Shown here: one piece after another, positions 1 through 8,335 of the stretch | How the letters are laid out: the number at the start of each line of letters is the position of its first letter | Position numbering within the stretch: position 1 is the stretch's first letter | Assembly (NCBI RefSeq): GCF_003386205.1 | Contig: NZ_QRDY01000002.1 | Location: 124,001-188,000 of the forward strand | From: Cohnella lupini | Lineage (GTDB): Bacteria > Bacillota > Bacilli > Paenibacillales > Paenibacillaceae | Direction of reading: 5' to 3' | Length of the DNA: 64,000 bases | Notes under the pieces: model-generated | What the model was told of the DNA's origin: nothing | What the model saw: the letters and a program-made list of their open reading frames with translations, nothing else | Database searches by the model: none | Made by a program: the position numbers and the translations under genes

Positions 1-828
1 CGTATTTACGGCGCAAAGCCGGATCGGGTGTTCGCCGCATGGGCGAATGCCGCTTGGAAAGCGCAATGGTTTCAGAAGGCGGAAGAGTTCGATTTCCGGG
101 TCGGAGGACGGGAATTCAGTCGCGGTGGTCCTCCTGGAGGACCTATCTATACTTTCGATGCTAATTATCAAGAGATCGTAGAAGGACGGCGCATTGTTTA
201 CAGCTATTCCTTGGATCAAGGGAGCACCCGAATTTCGGTATCGGTGGTCACCGTCGAGCTGCAAGCGGTGGAGTCCGGCACGAGGTTGGTCTATACGGAA
301 CAAGGGGTTTTCCTGGACGGACATGATAAGCCGGAGCAACGGGAGCACGGAACGAACTTGATGCTGGACAAGCTTGGAGAAATACTTCTTAGCAAGGAAT
401 CGATTCACAAGCGCGTGATCGATGCGCCGCGAGACGTCGTGTTCTCGGCTTGGACGACGCCTGAACTTCTGGCCCGATGGTGGGGACCGACCGGCTTCAC
501 GAATACCTTCCAGGAATTCGATCTTCGTCCGGGCGGGCATTGGAAGTTCATAATGCACGGTCCGAACGGCGTCGATTACCCGAACGAGTGCGTTTTCGTC
601 GAAATCAACAGCCCCGAACGCATTGTTTTGAACCATATCGCCACCGTTCATCAGTTTTATATAACGGCTGATTTCGAGGATGTGGATGGAAAAACCTCCG
701 TTACCTTCGCCCAACGCTTCGAGACGGTTGAAGAGTTGGCTAGCATCGAGAAAATGATCAAAAAGGCTAACGAAGAAAATCTCGATCGCCTGTCGGAGGT
801 CGTAAGCAGCTTAGCGGGTCGGACATAA
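1..828 (+). CDS. Tandem AHSA1/SRPBCC-domain protein, 5' truncated
   Basis: The frame is open from base 1, and the first residues (RIYGAKPDRVFAAW) already belong to the domain, so the true start lies upstream of the window. Two copies of the AHSA1 (activator of Hsp90 ATPase homologue 1-like, START/SRPBCC superfamily) fold follow each other. Each opens with the typical phrase: PDRVFAAWANAAW in copy one and PRDVVFSAWTTPELLARWWG in copy two. Copy two keeps the usual DLRPGGHWKF and VFVEINSPERIV segments. Members of this family bind small hydrophobic ligands or act in stress responses; nothing here shows the ligand. A hairpin terminator follows, so this is the end of its transcript. Family assignment is firm, function unknown. 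Confidence 0.85.
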   Translation, partial: RIYGAKPDRVFAAWANAAWKAQWFQKAEEFDFRVGGREFSRGGPPGGPIYTFDANYQEIVEGRRIVYSYSLDQGSTRISVSVVTVELQAVESGTRLVYTEQGVFLDGHDKPEQREHGTNLMLDKLGEILLSKESIHKRVIDAPRDVVFSAWTTPELLARWWGPTGFTNTFQEFDLRPGGHWKFIMHGPNGVDYPNECVFVEINSPERIVLNHIATVHQFYITADFEDVDGKTSVTFAQRFETVEELASIEKMIKKANEENLDRLSEVVSSLAGRT

Positions 829-878
829 AAAGGCGAACGCGGAGAAATCAGGCTAAGATAGTTATGCGTGGATAAGAG

Positions 879-915
879 AGAAGCCCATCCTTTTAAACAG
901 GGAGGGCTTCTTTAC
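879..915 (+). terminator. Rho-independent terminator after the AHSA1 gene
   Basis: GAAGCCC (880-886) pairs with GGGCTTC (904-910), followed by a T-rich tail. It separates the first gene from the next one. Confidence 0.7.
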
Positions 916-1018
916 GTTTACTAGGGTCTGCCTCTTTTTATCGTTGCAGATTATGGTAATATTGTTTAATAGATATAAGCGGTTCGATAGGCAAACTCAG
1001 GGAAGTTGGTGCGTGTTC

Positions 1019-2206
1019 ATGAAGCGTTTCGCCATTGCTTTGTTATCCGGCATTCTGGCATTATCTTTGGCAGGCACGGCTTCGGCGGCAACGGTCGACG
1101 TAGCGGTACCGACGGTTAAAGTCGCGTTGGACGGACAAACCGTGGATTTGGGAACGAATCTATCGGTCAAGAAGGGCAAGACTTTCGTTGAATACGCAAC
1201 GTTATTTAAACTGCTGGGTTACGAGACGGAGTTCGAGCAAGAGACTCGCACGATTCATGCTTTTAACGATGAATATGACATCGAGGCCTCGGTAGGAGGC
1301 GACATCGCATTCGTTAACGGACAGACGGTGTATAGCACGGGCGAGGTGATCGCGGAGAACGGCCGCACGTGGGTCGGACTTCGTTTCGCGGGCGATCTGA
1401 CAAACCATAAAGTCTCATGGAGCGGGAAAACGAAGTCGATTTCCCTTGTTTTCCAAGGGCCTACGGAGGAAGAAAGAGCTGCCGTATACGAGTTGTTCAA
1501 CAAAATGCTGCTGGTGGAAGCAGCCGACGACAAAGCCGGATTCGCGGGACTTCTTTCGGAAGACACGGCGATCAACGCTAAGGAAGTCGAAGAAGATTGG
1601 GATAAAACGAAGACGAAGACGATCATCGAGGACAAGTATATCGAATCGTTTTCCGGCTCGGAGGCAGTTGTCATTCTCGTAGAAAATACGACCAAGGTGA
1701 GCGGCGAATTTTTCCCGGATAATAGATCCCAGAACCGCTATACCCTGCATAAAGAAAAGGACGGCGCGTGGAGAATATACGACGTCGAAGCGATAGCCAT
1801 GGAATATACGGATATTCCGGGGATGTTCAAGCAAACGGTCGAAATACCGGATGCGGACAAAGCGGCGATCGGACAAGTATTCGCGGATCAGATGAAAGCC
1901 GCTAACGAAAAGAATGAAGACGGTTATATCGCTACGTTGCTCGATTATCCGGGCAAAGAGGATCTGAAGACGACGCTCGCGGAGTTCTTCGCTTCTACGG
2001 CGATGACGGTAACGACCGACGAATGGACGATTGTGGAATATAACGGCTCCGACAAGGCGACGCTGCTGGTTTCCACTACTACCGAAGTCGACGTGGACGG
2101 TACGAAGTCAACCGTGAAAAGCGTCATTTTGAATGCCGCGGAGAAAGTCGACGGCAAATGGCTTCTTAGCGCGGATGCGACTGTTTTGGAGAACGAGCAA
2201 GTATAG
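1019..2206 (+). CDS. Secreted copper-amine-oxidase N-terminal (stalk) domain protein
   Basis: The protein opens with a clear signal peptide (MKRFAIALLSGILALSLAG, cleavage near ASA-A). The next ~110 residues match the copper amine oxidase N-terminal 'stalk' domain common in Paenibacillaceae exported proteins (VKVALDGQTVDL, a repeat of the same fold near TWVGLRFAGD). The remaining ~250 residues look like two NTF2-like/DUF modules separated near VEIPDADKAAIGQVF. No catalytic residues are evident. The start is chosen at ATG 1019 because the signal peptide begins there; GTG 1013 is six bases earlier and better placed after GGAAG, and an in-frame TTG at 944 would add an unlikely N terminus. A cell-surface role is inferred. 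Confidence 0.8.
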   Translation: MKRFAIALLSGILALSLAGTASAATVDVAVPTVKVALDGQTVDLGTNLSVKKGKTFVEYATLFKLLGYETEFEQETRTIHAFNDEYDIEASVGGDIAFVNGQTVYSTGEVIAENGRTWVGLRFAGDLTNHKVSWSGKTKSISLVFQGPTEEERAAVYELFNKMLLVEAADDKAGFAGLLSEDTAINAKEVEEDWDKTKTKTIIEDKYIESFSGSEAVVILVENTTKVSGEFFPDNRSQNRYTLHKEKDGAWRIYDVEAIAMEYTDIPGMFKQTVEIPDADKAAIGQVFADQMKAANEKNEDGYIATLLDYPGKEDLKTTLAEFFASTAMTVTTDEWTIVEYNGSDKATLLVSTTTEVDVDGTKSTVKSVILNAAEKVDGKWLLSADATVLENEQV

Positions 2207-2216
2207 TCTGGTTAGG

Positions 2217-2246
2217 GGGACGCGCCTTGGGGTGCGTCTCTTTTTT
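2217..2246 (+). terminator. Terminator after the stalk-domain gene
   Basis: GGGACGCGCC pairs (with G-U) with GGTGCGTCTC and is followed by TTTTTT. Confidence 0.8.
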
Positions 2247-2249
2247 CGC

Positions 2250-2833
2250 GACTGGCCCGCGAGCACAAGCTCGTACCTCCTCGAAAGATTCGAACAACTC
2301 CTCTAAACGCACTTTCTCAATGACAGCAGCTTCATACTCTGTTTACTCTTCCGTTTGCGTGCTTTTCCCATCCGTCCAAGTTTCCCGAACATTCTACTAT
2401 TTGGCGTCTATTCCGTTCGGTTCCCATGGAGAGTGTCGTTCTAACGTCTCTATCGTTTTCGTTTTTCGTTGCTTGATTTTTCCGCTCCGGCGTAAGTCCA
2501 TATTCCCGTCGTGCACGAAGTTGTGTTCATCCGCGACGACGACGGATTTGATCAAAAACACGAAGTACATGGATTCTTCTTTGTAAACGGATTCGTATAT
2601 TAACATTCTCAGAAGGTAGGACGTGTCCTTTTTTGCCGATGTGGGCATATGAGGTGCTTGTAGAGGAATAAATTTACGAATATCAAGTTAATTGAAGAGT
2701 CTTCCTACACATCGTTCGACTCGGCGATCCAGCGAAGGGTTAGAGGCACGCGGTGCCGTTACAGGTGTGATGGTGGTGGTCGATCGGCGGGATAGCGGTA
2801 TCTGAAAAATTCGCCCGAAGGGAGTGAGGCCAC
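2250..2833. other. Intergenic stretch, possibly a decayed minus-strand gene
   Basis: No convincing intact gene lies here. On the minus strand an 83-codon frame (2648 to 2397) ends in two adjacent TAG codons. The same frame, after another stop, continues with coding-like acidic sequence (EYEAAVIEKVRLEELFESF, roughly 2336 down to 2280). This could be a gene broken by stops, or chance; I do not recognise a family. A plus-strand frame over the same bases has low-complexity Ser/Phe content and no ribosome site. The last ~130 bases hold the leader of fadN and a small hairpin (GGCAC-gcg-GTGCC near 2745). Confidence 0.3.
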
Positions 2834-5176
2834 GTGTGGAATGTAAGAAAGGCGGCGGTGATCGGAGCGGGGGTGATGGGCTCGGCTATTGCCGCCCACC
2901 TGGCCAATGCCGGCATTCCTTGCTTGCTGCTGGATCTCGAAGGGCTGGCGGCCAAGGGGCTGGAACGGCTCAAGGATACGAGGCCGTCCCCGTTATACGA
3001 TCCGTCTTTTCAGGTCCGCATCAAGGCTGGCGATCTGGATAGGGACTTGGCCGAGTTGTCCGAGTGCGACTGGGTTATCGAAGCGGTGTCCGAGAAGTTG
3101 GACGTGAAACATAGCGTATGGAAAAGGATAGATTCCGTTTGGAAACCGGGTATGATCGTCAGCAGCAATACGTCCGGTTTATCTATCAACGAGATTGCTT
3201 CGGTCTGCGGAGAGGAATGCCGTCGCCATGCGATGGTTACGCATTTTTTCAACCCGCCACGGTACATGAAGCTGCTCGAAATCGTTCCTTGCCGCGACAC
3301 GGTTCCGGAAGCCGTCTCTAGCGTTGCCCGATTTTGCCGGGATCGTCTGGGGAAAGGCGTCGTTATCGCTAAGGATACGCCTAACTTCATCGCCAACCGA
3401 ATCGGAACTTATTCGATTCTAGCGACGCTTCGGGCGATGGAAAAACACGGGTTGACGGTAGATGAAGTCGACGCGGTAACGGGTCCTTTGCTGGGTCGGC
3501 CTAAAAGCGCTACTTTTCGAACGTTGGACTTGGTGGGGCTGGATACCTTCTTGCATGTATGCCGCAACGTGCGGGAGAGCGTGACGGATCCGTTGGAAGC
3601 GGAGGCTTTTGCCGCTCCGGCGATCATCGAGGAACTCGTGTCGAGAGGATGGCTCGGAGAGAAAAGCGGCTGCGGATTTTACCGCAAAAATAAAGAGGAG
3701 AAGTCTAAGGACCGCATTCAAGTTCTCGACTTGTCGACGATGGACTACCGCCCAAGGCAGAGAATCTCCTCGCCGGCATTAGAAGCGGCCAAAATGGCAA
3801 GCGGCATCTCGGGTAAAGCGCAAGCTTTGCTCGAAGCCGCCGATCGCGATCGGTTGGCGGGGTTCGCACGAGACGTGCTGGAGGCAACGCTCTGCTATTC
3901 AGCGGAGAAGCTCGGCGAGATCGCGGACACCGTCATGGAAATCGACCAAGCGATGAGATGGGGCTTCAATTGGGAGGAAGGACCGTTCGAAACGTGGGAT
4001 GCGCTAGGCGTGTCCGCGACGGCAGTTAAGCTCGAGGAGAGGGGAATCGCGGTTCCTGTTCCCGTCGCGGCCATGCTGGCTAAGGAATCCGAGACGTTTT
4101 ACGTAAGGAAGGCGGGCAGCTTGTTTCATTATTCGCAAGGTCACTACAAGTTCGTGGAGGAAAGGCCGGAGGAAATATCGTTGCGTTCTTTGCGCGATCG
4201 GGGGAGGACGATTTTCGCGGCTGACGGTGCTAGATTGATCGACGTTGGCGACGATGTGGCTTGTCTGGAATTCCATTCCCCGCATAATGCCATCGGTCCG
4301 GGAGTGCTGTCCGCCATACGCCAGGCATCCGAGGAGGTAGATCGCAACTGGCGCGGATTAGTGCTAGCCAACGAAGGTCGGAATTTCTGCGTGGGCGCGA
4401 ATCTGATGTTGTTGCTGATGGAAGCGGAGAACGGGGAATGGGAAGAAATCGATCTGATCATTCGAGAGTTTCAACAGAGCATGAAATCGCTTCGGGTCAT
4501 GCCTCGCCCGGTCGTGGCGGCGCCGCATAGGATGACCTTAGGAGGTGGAGTGGAAGCTTGTCTGCCTGCGGATCGGGTTTTATTCTCCGCCGAGACTTAT
4601 TTCGGATTGGTGGAAACGGGAGTCGGATTAATTCCGGCGGGAGGGGGATGCATGACGGCTGCCGTCATGGCTCAGGAACGAGCGGAAGCGGCAGGCATCG
4701 ACGACGTGACCTCGCCGATTACCCAGCTTTTCGAAACGATTGCGTTGGCTAAAATATCGGATAGCGGCTACCATGCGAAGCGACTGGGCTATTGGCGTGC
4801 GGGCGATGCGGCGGTCATTCGCGAAGAGTCGAGAATCGCCGAGGCGAAAACCGCGGTGTTGGAGCTGGATCGTAGAGGGTACGCCGTACCCGATGCGAAT
4901 CGGCTAGTGAAGGTTGGCGGGAGGGAAGCGGCGACCGTGTTGAAGCTAGCCGTGTCCTCCATGCGGCGCAGCGGTTACATTACGGATCATGATGTCAGGA
5001 TCGCGGGAAAACTGGCCGTTGCGCTGACCGGCGGCGATCTTCCTGCCGGAGCCGAGGTTCCGGAAGATTACTTGTTGGAGCTGGAGCGGGAGGCGTTCCT
5101 GAGCTTGTGCGCAGAACCGCTCACACAAGCGCGCATGCGGCAGATGTTGGCTACAGGCAAACCTCTCCGCAACTGA
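2834..5176 (+). CDS. fadN: 3-hydroxyacyl-CoA dehydrogenase / enoyl-CoA hydratase (FadN)
   Basis: 780 aa, close to the ~790 aa of Bacillus subtilis FadN and with the same domain order: dehydrogenase first, hydratase last. Residues 9-20 carry the NAD-binding Rossmann motif VIGAGVMGSAIA. His137 in THFFNPP and Glu149 sit 12 residues apart, as in the catalytic pair of 3-hydroxyacyl-CoA dehydrogenases. The crotonase part occupies roughly residues 460-660, with oxyanion-hole segments FCVGANL and GGGVEACL and a GLVETGVGLIPAGGG segment. It should hydrate and oxidise trans-enoyl-CoA in fatty acid beta-oxidation. The GTG start follows GGAGTGAGG. It heads the operon fadN-fadA-fadE-acyl-CoA ligase; the 133-base gap to fadA holds two repeated hairpins. 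Confidence 0.93.
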   Translation: MWNVRKAAVIGAGVMGSAIAAHLANAGIPCLLLDLEGLAAKGLERLKDTRPSPLYDPSFQVRIKAGDLDRDLAELSECDWVIEAVSEKLDVKHSVWKRIDSVWKPGMIVSSNTSGLSINEIASVCGEECRRHAMVTHFFNPPRYMKLLEIVPCRDTVPEAVSSVARFCRDRLGKGVVIAKDTPNFIANRIGTYSILATLRAMEKHGLTVDEVDAVTGPLLGRPKSATFRTLDLVGLDTFLHVCRNVRESVTDPLEAEAFAAPAIIEELVSRGWLGEKSGCGFYRKNKEEKSKDRIQVLDLSTMDYRPRQRISSPALEAAKMASGISGKAQALLEAADRDRLAGFARDVLEATLCYSAEKLGEIADTVMEIDQAMRWGFNWEEGPFETWDALGVSATAVKLEERGIAVPVPVAAMLAKESETFYVRKAGSLFHYSQGHYKFVEERPEEISLRSLRDRGRTIFAADGARLIDVGDDVACLEFHSPHNAIGPGVLSAIRQASEEVDRNWRGLVLANEGRNFCVGANLMLLLMEAENGEWEEIDLIIREFQQSMKSLRVMPRPVVAAPHRMTLGGGVEACLPADRVLFSAETYFGLVETGVGLIPAGGGCMTAAVMAQERAEAAGIDDVTSPITQLFETIALAKISDSGYHAKRLGYWRAGDAAVIREESRIAEAKTAVLELDRRGYAVPDANRLVKVGGREAATVLKLAVSSMRRSGYITDHDVRIAGKLAVALTGGDLPAGAEVPEDYLLELEREAFLSLCAEPLTQARMRQMLATGKPLRN

Positions 5177-5181
5177 GGCAG

Positions 5182-5283
5182 TCGCGACTAAACCACCCAA
5201 CGCCCACCCATAGTCGCAATAACCGACTATGGTAAGGCGCAAAACCACCCACGCCCTCCCATAGTCGCCCAAACCGACTATGG
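5182..5283 (+). repeat. Two 51-bp direct repeats, each with a perfect hairpin, between fadN and fadA
   Basis: Units 5182-5232 and 5233-5283 align without gaps over 51 bp. Each ends in a perfect 9-bp inverted repeat: CCATAGTCG (5208-5216) with CGACTATGG (5224-5232), and the same arms at 5259-5267 and 5275-5283. Loops are 7 nt. There is no T-run, so these are not terminators. The arms would fold in the polycistronic mRNA. The unit length equals that of the array at 13.6-14.2 kb, and both share ATAGT-N10-GACTA. Confidence 0.9.
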
Positions 5284-5309
5284 CTGGCGTTTCCAAGGAG
5301 GGGAGAGCC

Positions 5310-6497
5310 ATGTCGGTCAGAGATGCCGTTATCGTATCGGCGGTGCGCACGGCGGTCGGCCGGGGAAAGAAGGGCGGCTTCGCGCAAACCCGGCCGGAAG
5401 ACTTGGGAGCCGCGGTGCTGCGCGAAGCGGTCAACCGAGTGCCGGGATTGCACCCGGCGACGATCGACGACGTCATCATCGGCTGCGCGATGCCGGAAGG
5501 GGAGCAGGGGCTTAACGTAGCGAGGCTGCTGACGCTTAACGCGGGGTTTCCCGTTCAGGTTCCGGCTGTCACCGTTAACCGATTCTGCGCCTCGGGACTG
5601 CAGGCTATCGCCCAAGCCGCTGCCACGATCCAGAACGGTTGGGCCGATACGGTCGTCGCCGGGGGCGTCGAAAGCATGAGCAGAATTCCGATGACCGGCT
5701 TCAAACTTTCGCCGCACCCAGGCCTATGGGATACGATGCCTTCCGCATACATGGGCATGGGGCATACGGCGGAGCTCGTCGCGAAGAGATGCGGCGTCTC
5801 CAGGCAAATGCAGGACGAATTCGCGGCGAATAGTCATCGCAAAGCCGCTCAAGCAATGGCTGCAGGGCGGTTCGACGACGAGCTCGTATCTATTTTCACG
5901 AGCGCTACGAAGATCGACCCGGTTACCGGCCATATCACGAGTCATCCCTATGCCATGTGCCATGACGAGTGCGTGCGTCCGGATACGACCGTCGAAATAC
6001 TGGGTTCCCTTAAGCCGTCTTTTACCATGAACGGGACGGTGACCGCCGGTAATTCCTCTCCCTACAGCGACGGCGCGGCGGCCGTCGTCGTGATGAGCCG
6101 CGAGAAAGCCGAGAGCATGGGCATCCAACCATTGGCCGTGTTTCGGGCATTCGCGACCGCGGGAATCCAACCGGAGATTATGGGGCTTGGACCGGTCGAG
6201 GCGGTACCCAAGGCGTTGAAGCTTGCCGGACTTTCCACGGAACAGGTTTCCCTATGGGAGATCAACGAAGCTTTCGCGGCGCAATGCTTGCCCGTCATCG
6301 ACCGGTTGGAGATCGATCCCGAGCTCGTCAACGTCAACGGAGGAGGCATTGCCCTAGGCCATCCTTTAGGCTGCACGGGGACCAAGCTGACGGTAACTTT
6401 GATCCATGAGCTGTTAAAATTAGGCGGCGGCTACGGGGTTGTAACGATGTGCGTCGGCGGCGGGATGGGAGCCGCAGGGGTCATCGAAGTGGTATGA
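5310..6497 (+). CDS. fadA: Acetyl-CoA C-acyltransferase / 3-ketoacyl-CoA thiolase (FadA)
   Basis: 395 aa, normal thiolase length. It performs the last step of beta-oxidation, thiolytic release of acetyl-CoA. The nucleophile Cys93 lies in VNRFCASGLQAI. The C-terminal active-site segments are NVNGGGIALGHPLGCTG (His) and TMCVGGGMG (second Cys). The start is ATG 5310 because AAGGAGGGG lies just before it. An in-frame ATG at 5280 falls inside the second intergenic hairpin and would add a non-homologous tail. Second gene of the fad operon, followed after 28 bases by fadE. Confidence 0.94.
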   Translation: MSVRDAVIVSAVRTAVGRGKKGGFAQTRPEDLGAAVLREAVNRVPGLHPATIDDVIIGCAMPEGEQGLNVARLLTLNAGFPVQVPAVTVNRFCASGLQAIAQAAATIQNGWADTVVAGGVESMSRIPMTGFKLSPHPGLWDTMPSAYMGMGHTAELVAKRCGVSRQMQDEFAANSHRKAAQAMAAGRFDDELVSIFTSATKIDPVTGHITSHPYAMCHDECVRPDTTVEILGSLKPSFTMNGTVTAGNSSPYSDGAAAVVVMSREKAESMGIQPLAVFRAFATAGIQPEIMGLGPVEAVPKALKLAGLSTEQVSLWEINEAFAAQCLPVIDRLEIDPELVNVNGGGIALGHPLGCTGTKLTVTLIHELLKLGGGYGVVTMCVGGGMGAAGVIEVV

Positions 6498-6525
6498 CCT
6501 TGCTCGGGAAAGGAGGTGGCGCACG

Positions 6526-8322
6526 ATGGCGAACCGGATTTGGGGCGGAGGCAGATTCATCGTCGACGACGACGAACCGTCGAATGTCGTGACGCCCGAG
6601 GATTTCACGGAGGAACAGCTGAAGCTGGCCGAGACGGTCCGCGCTTTCGTGGAGCGCGATATCAAGCCCCGCGATGCCGAGATCGAGAAGTTGGATTATG
6701 AATTAACGGTGGAGCTCATGCGCAAGGCAGGCGAAATAGGATTGTTAGGCGCGGATGTGCCCGAGGCTTACGGGGGACTTGGGCTGGACAAAACAACCAC
6801 GGCTTTGCTCGCCGAAACCTTATCGCCGGCGTCATCGTTCGCGTTATCGGTCGGGGCGCACACCGGTATCGGCACGCTGCCAATCGTTTTTTTCGGCACC
6901 CCAGAACAGAAGGAAAGATGGCTTCCGGCTTTGGCGAGCGGCGAACGGCTTGCCGCATACTGCTTAACGGAACCCGGATCGGGGTCGGATGCGCTCGGCG
7001 CGCGAACGGCGGCCGTTATGTCGGAGGACGGCAAGCATTATATCCTGAACGGCTCCAAGATCTATATTACAAACGCGGGATTCGCCGATTTGTTCATCGT
7101 ATACGCGAAAGTAGACGGCACCCAATTCAGCGCATTCGTCGTCGAACGGGATACGCCGGGATTCACGATCGGTCCGGAGGAGCACAAGATGGGCATCAAA
7201 GGCACGTCTACTCGCCCTTTGTTTTTCGAGGATGCGCGAATTCCTGTTGATCGATTGCTGGGCGAAGCGGGCAAAGGGCATTTGATCGCCTTCAATATTC
7301 TGAATATCGGGCGCTTCAAGCTGGCGGCGGCCTGCCTTGGCGGAATGAAGGAAGCCATCCAATTGTCGGCTGCCTACGCTAATCAACGCAAACAGTTCGG
7401 CAAGGCGATATCCTCTTTCCCGCTCGTTTCCTCCAAGCTCGCGGACATGAATAAGCTTGCTTTTATAACCGAAAGCATGGTGTACAGAACGGCAGGGCTT
7501 ATCGATCGATCGTTGGAACAGGCGGGGTTGAATGATGAAGTAGGAGACTTGAACGTGGCGAATGCGATCGCGGAGTATGCCTTGGAATGTTCGATCAACA
7601 AAGTATTCGCCTCCGAAGCGATGGATGCCGTCGTCGACGAAGGGGTGCAGATCCATGGCGGCTGCGGCTATATTCAAGAATATAAAATCGAGAGGTTATA
7701 CCGGGATTCCCGAATCAACCGAATTTTCGAAGGGACGAACGAAATCAATCGCTTGCTCATACCGGCTACCTTGCTTAAGCGAGCGTTAAAGGGAGATTTG
7801 CCTCTAATCGAGAGGGCTCAGGCGCTTCAGCGCGAATTGCTGAATCCGGCTCCGCTTTCTTCCGGCTCCCGCGCGCCACGGAATGATTCCTTGGCTAGAT
7901 CGACGGAGATCCTCGCCGCGCTGAAGAAAGCATTTTTGATGGTGGGCGGGCTTGCGGTTCAGAAGCACGGTCTGAGGCTGGAGCGGGAACAAGAAATCGT
8001 AGCCGCCTTATCCGACGGAATGATCGATATGTACGCGCTCGAGTGCGCCTTGCTTAGAACGCGTAAAATGTCGCTGTCCCAAACGGATTCCAAGCTCTTG
8101 CAGCAGCCGATGGATATGACGGCTTTATTCGCCGAGGAAGCGTTCGAGAGAGCCGGCCAAAGAGGAAGATCGGTTCTAGCCTCGTTGGAGAAAGGGGATA
8201 GTCTGCGCCTGCAGCTTTCCGTATTGAAAAGAATACTGAGATTCGAGCCGGCAGACCAGTTCGCCTTGCGCAAGCGAATCTCCGCCCGAGTCATCTCAGC
8301 CGAGAGCTACGTCGGATTCTGA
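6526..8322 (+). CDS. fadE: Acyl-CoA dehydrogenase (FadE)
   Basis: 598 aa, matching the long FadE type of B. subtilis (~594 aa) rather than the ~380-aa short-chain enzymes. The N-terminal, middle and C-terminal acyl-CoA dehydrogenase domains fill residues ~20-410. The middle domain carries YCLTEPGSGSDA, and the C-terminal domain carries QIHGGCGYIQEYKIERLYRD and IFEGTNEINRLLI. A further ~180-residue helical C terminus is typical of the long family. It is a FAD enzyme that forms the first double bond and passes electrons to electron-transfer flavoprotein. Ribosome site GAAAGGAGGTGG precedes the ATG. No ETF genes sit in this operon, but an ETF-type cluster lies at 28.4-31.9 kb. Confidence 0.94.
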   Translation: MANRIWGGGRFIVDDDEPSNVVTPEDFTEEQLKLAETVRAFVERDIKPRDAEIEKLDYELTVELMRKAGEIGLLGADVPEAYGGLGLDKTTTALLAETLSPASSFALSVGAHTGIGTLPIVFFGTPEQKERWLPALASGERLAAYCLTEPGSGSDALGARTAAVMSEDGKHYILNGSKIYITNAGFADLFIVYAKVDGTQFSAFVVERDTPGFTIGPEEHKMGIKGTSTRPLFFEDARIPVDRLLGEAGKGHLIAFNILNIGRFKLAAACLGGMKEAIQLSAAYANQRKQFGKAISSFPLVSSKLADMNKLAFITESMVYRTAGLIDRSLEQAGLNDEVGDLNVANAIAEYALECSINKVFASEAMDAVVDEGVQIHGGCGYIQEYKIERLYRDSRINRIFEGTNEINRLLIPATLLKRALKGDLPLIERAQALQRELLNPAPLSSGSRAPRNDSLARSTEILAALKKAFLMVGGLAVQKHGLRLEREQEIVAALSDGMIDMYALECALLRTRKMSLSQTDSKLLQQPMDMTALFAEEAFERAGQRGRSVLASLEKGDSLRLQLSVLKRILRFEPADQFALRKRISARVISAESYVGF

Positions 8323-8335
8323 GGAGGCATCCCGC

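Noticed and set aside
2227-2586. 119-codon plus-strand frame
   Set aside because: Starts inside a terminator, low-complexity Ser/Phe/Arg composition, no ribosome site.
5280-5309. Earlier ATG for fadA
   Set aside because: Lies in the second hairpin arm, without a ribosome site; AAGGAGG points to ATG 5310.
7964-7964. Long minus-strand frames antisense to fadE, ctaD, fixB and other genes
   Set aside because: They shadow strongly conserved coding sequence on the other strand and lack ribosome sites.
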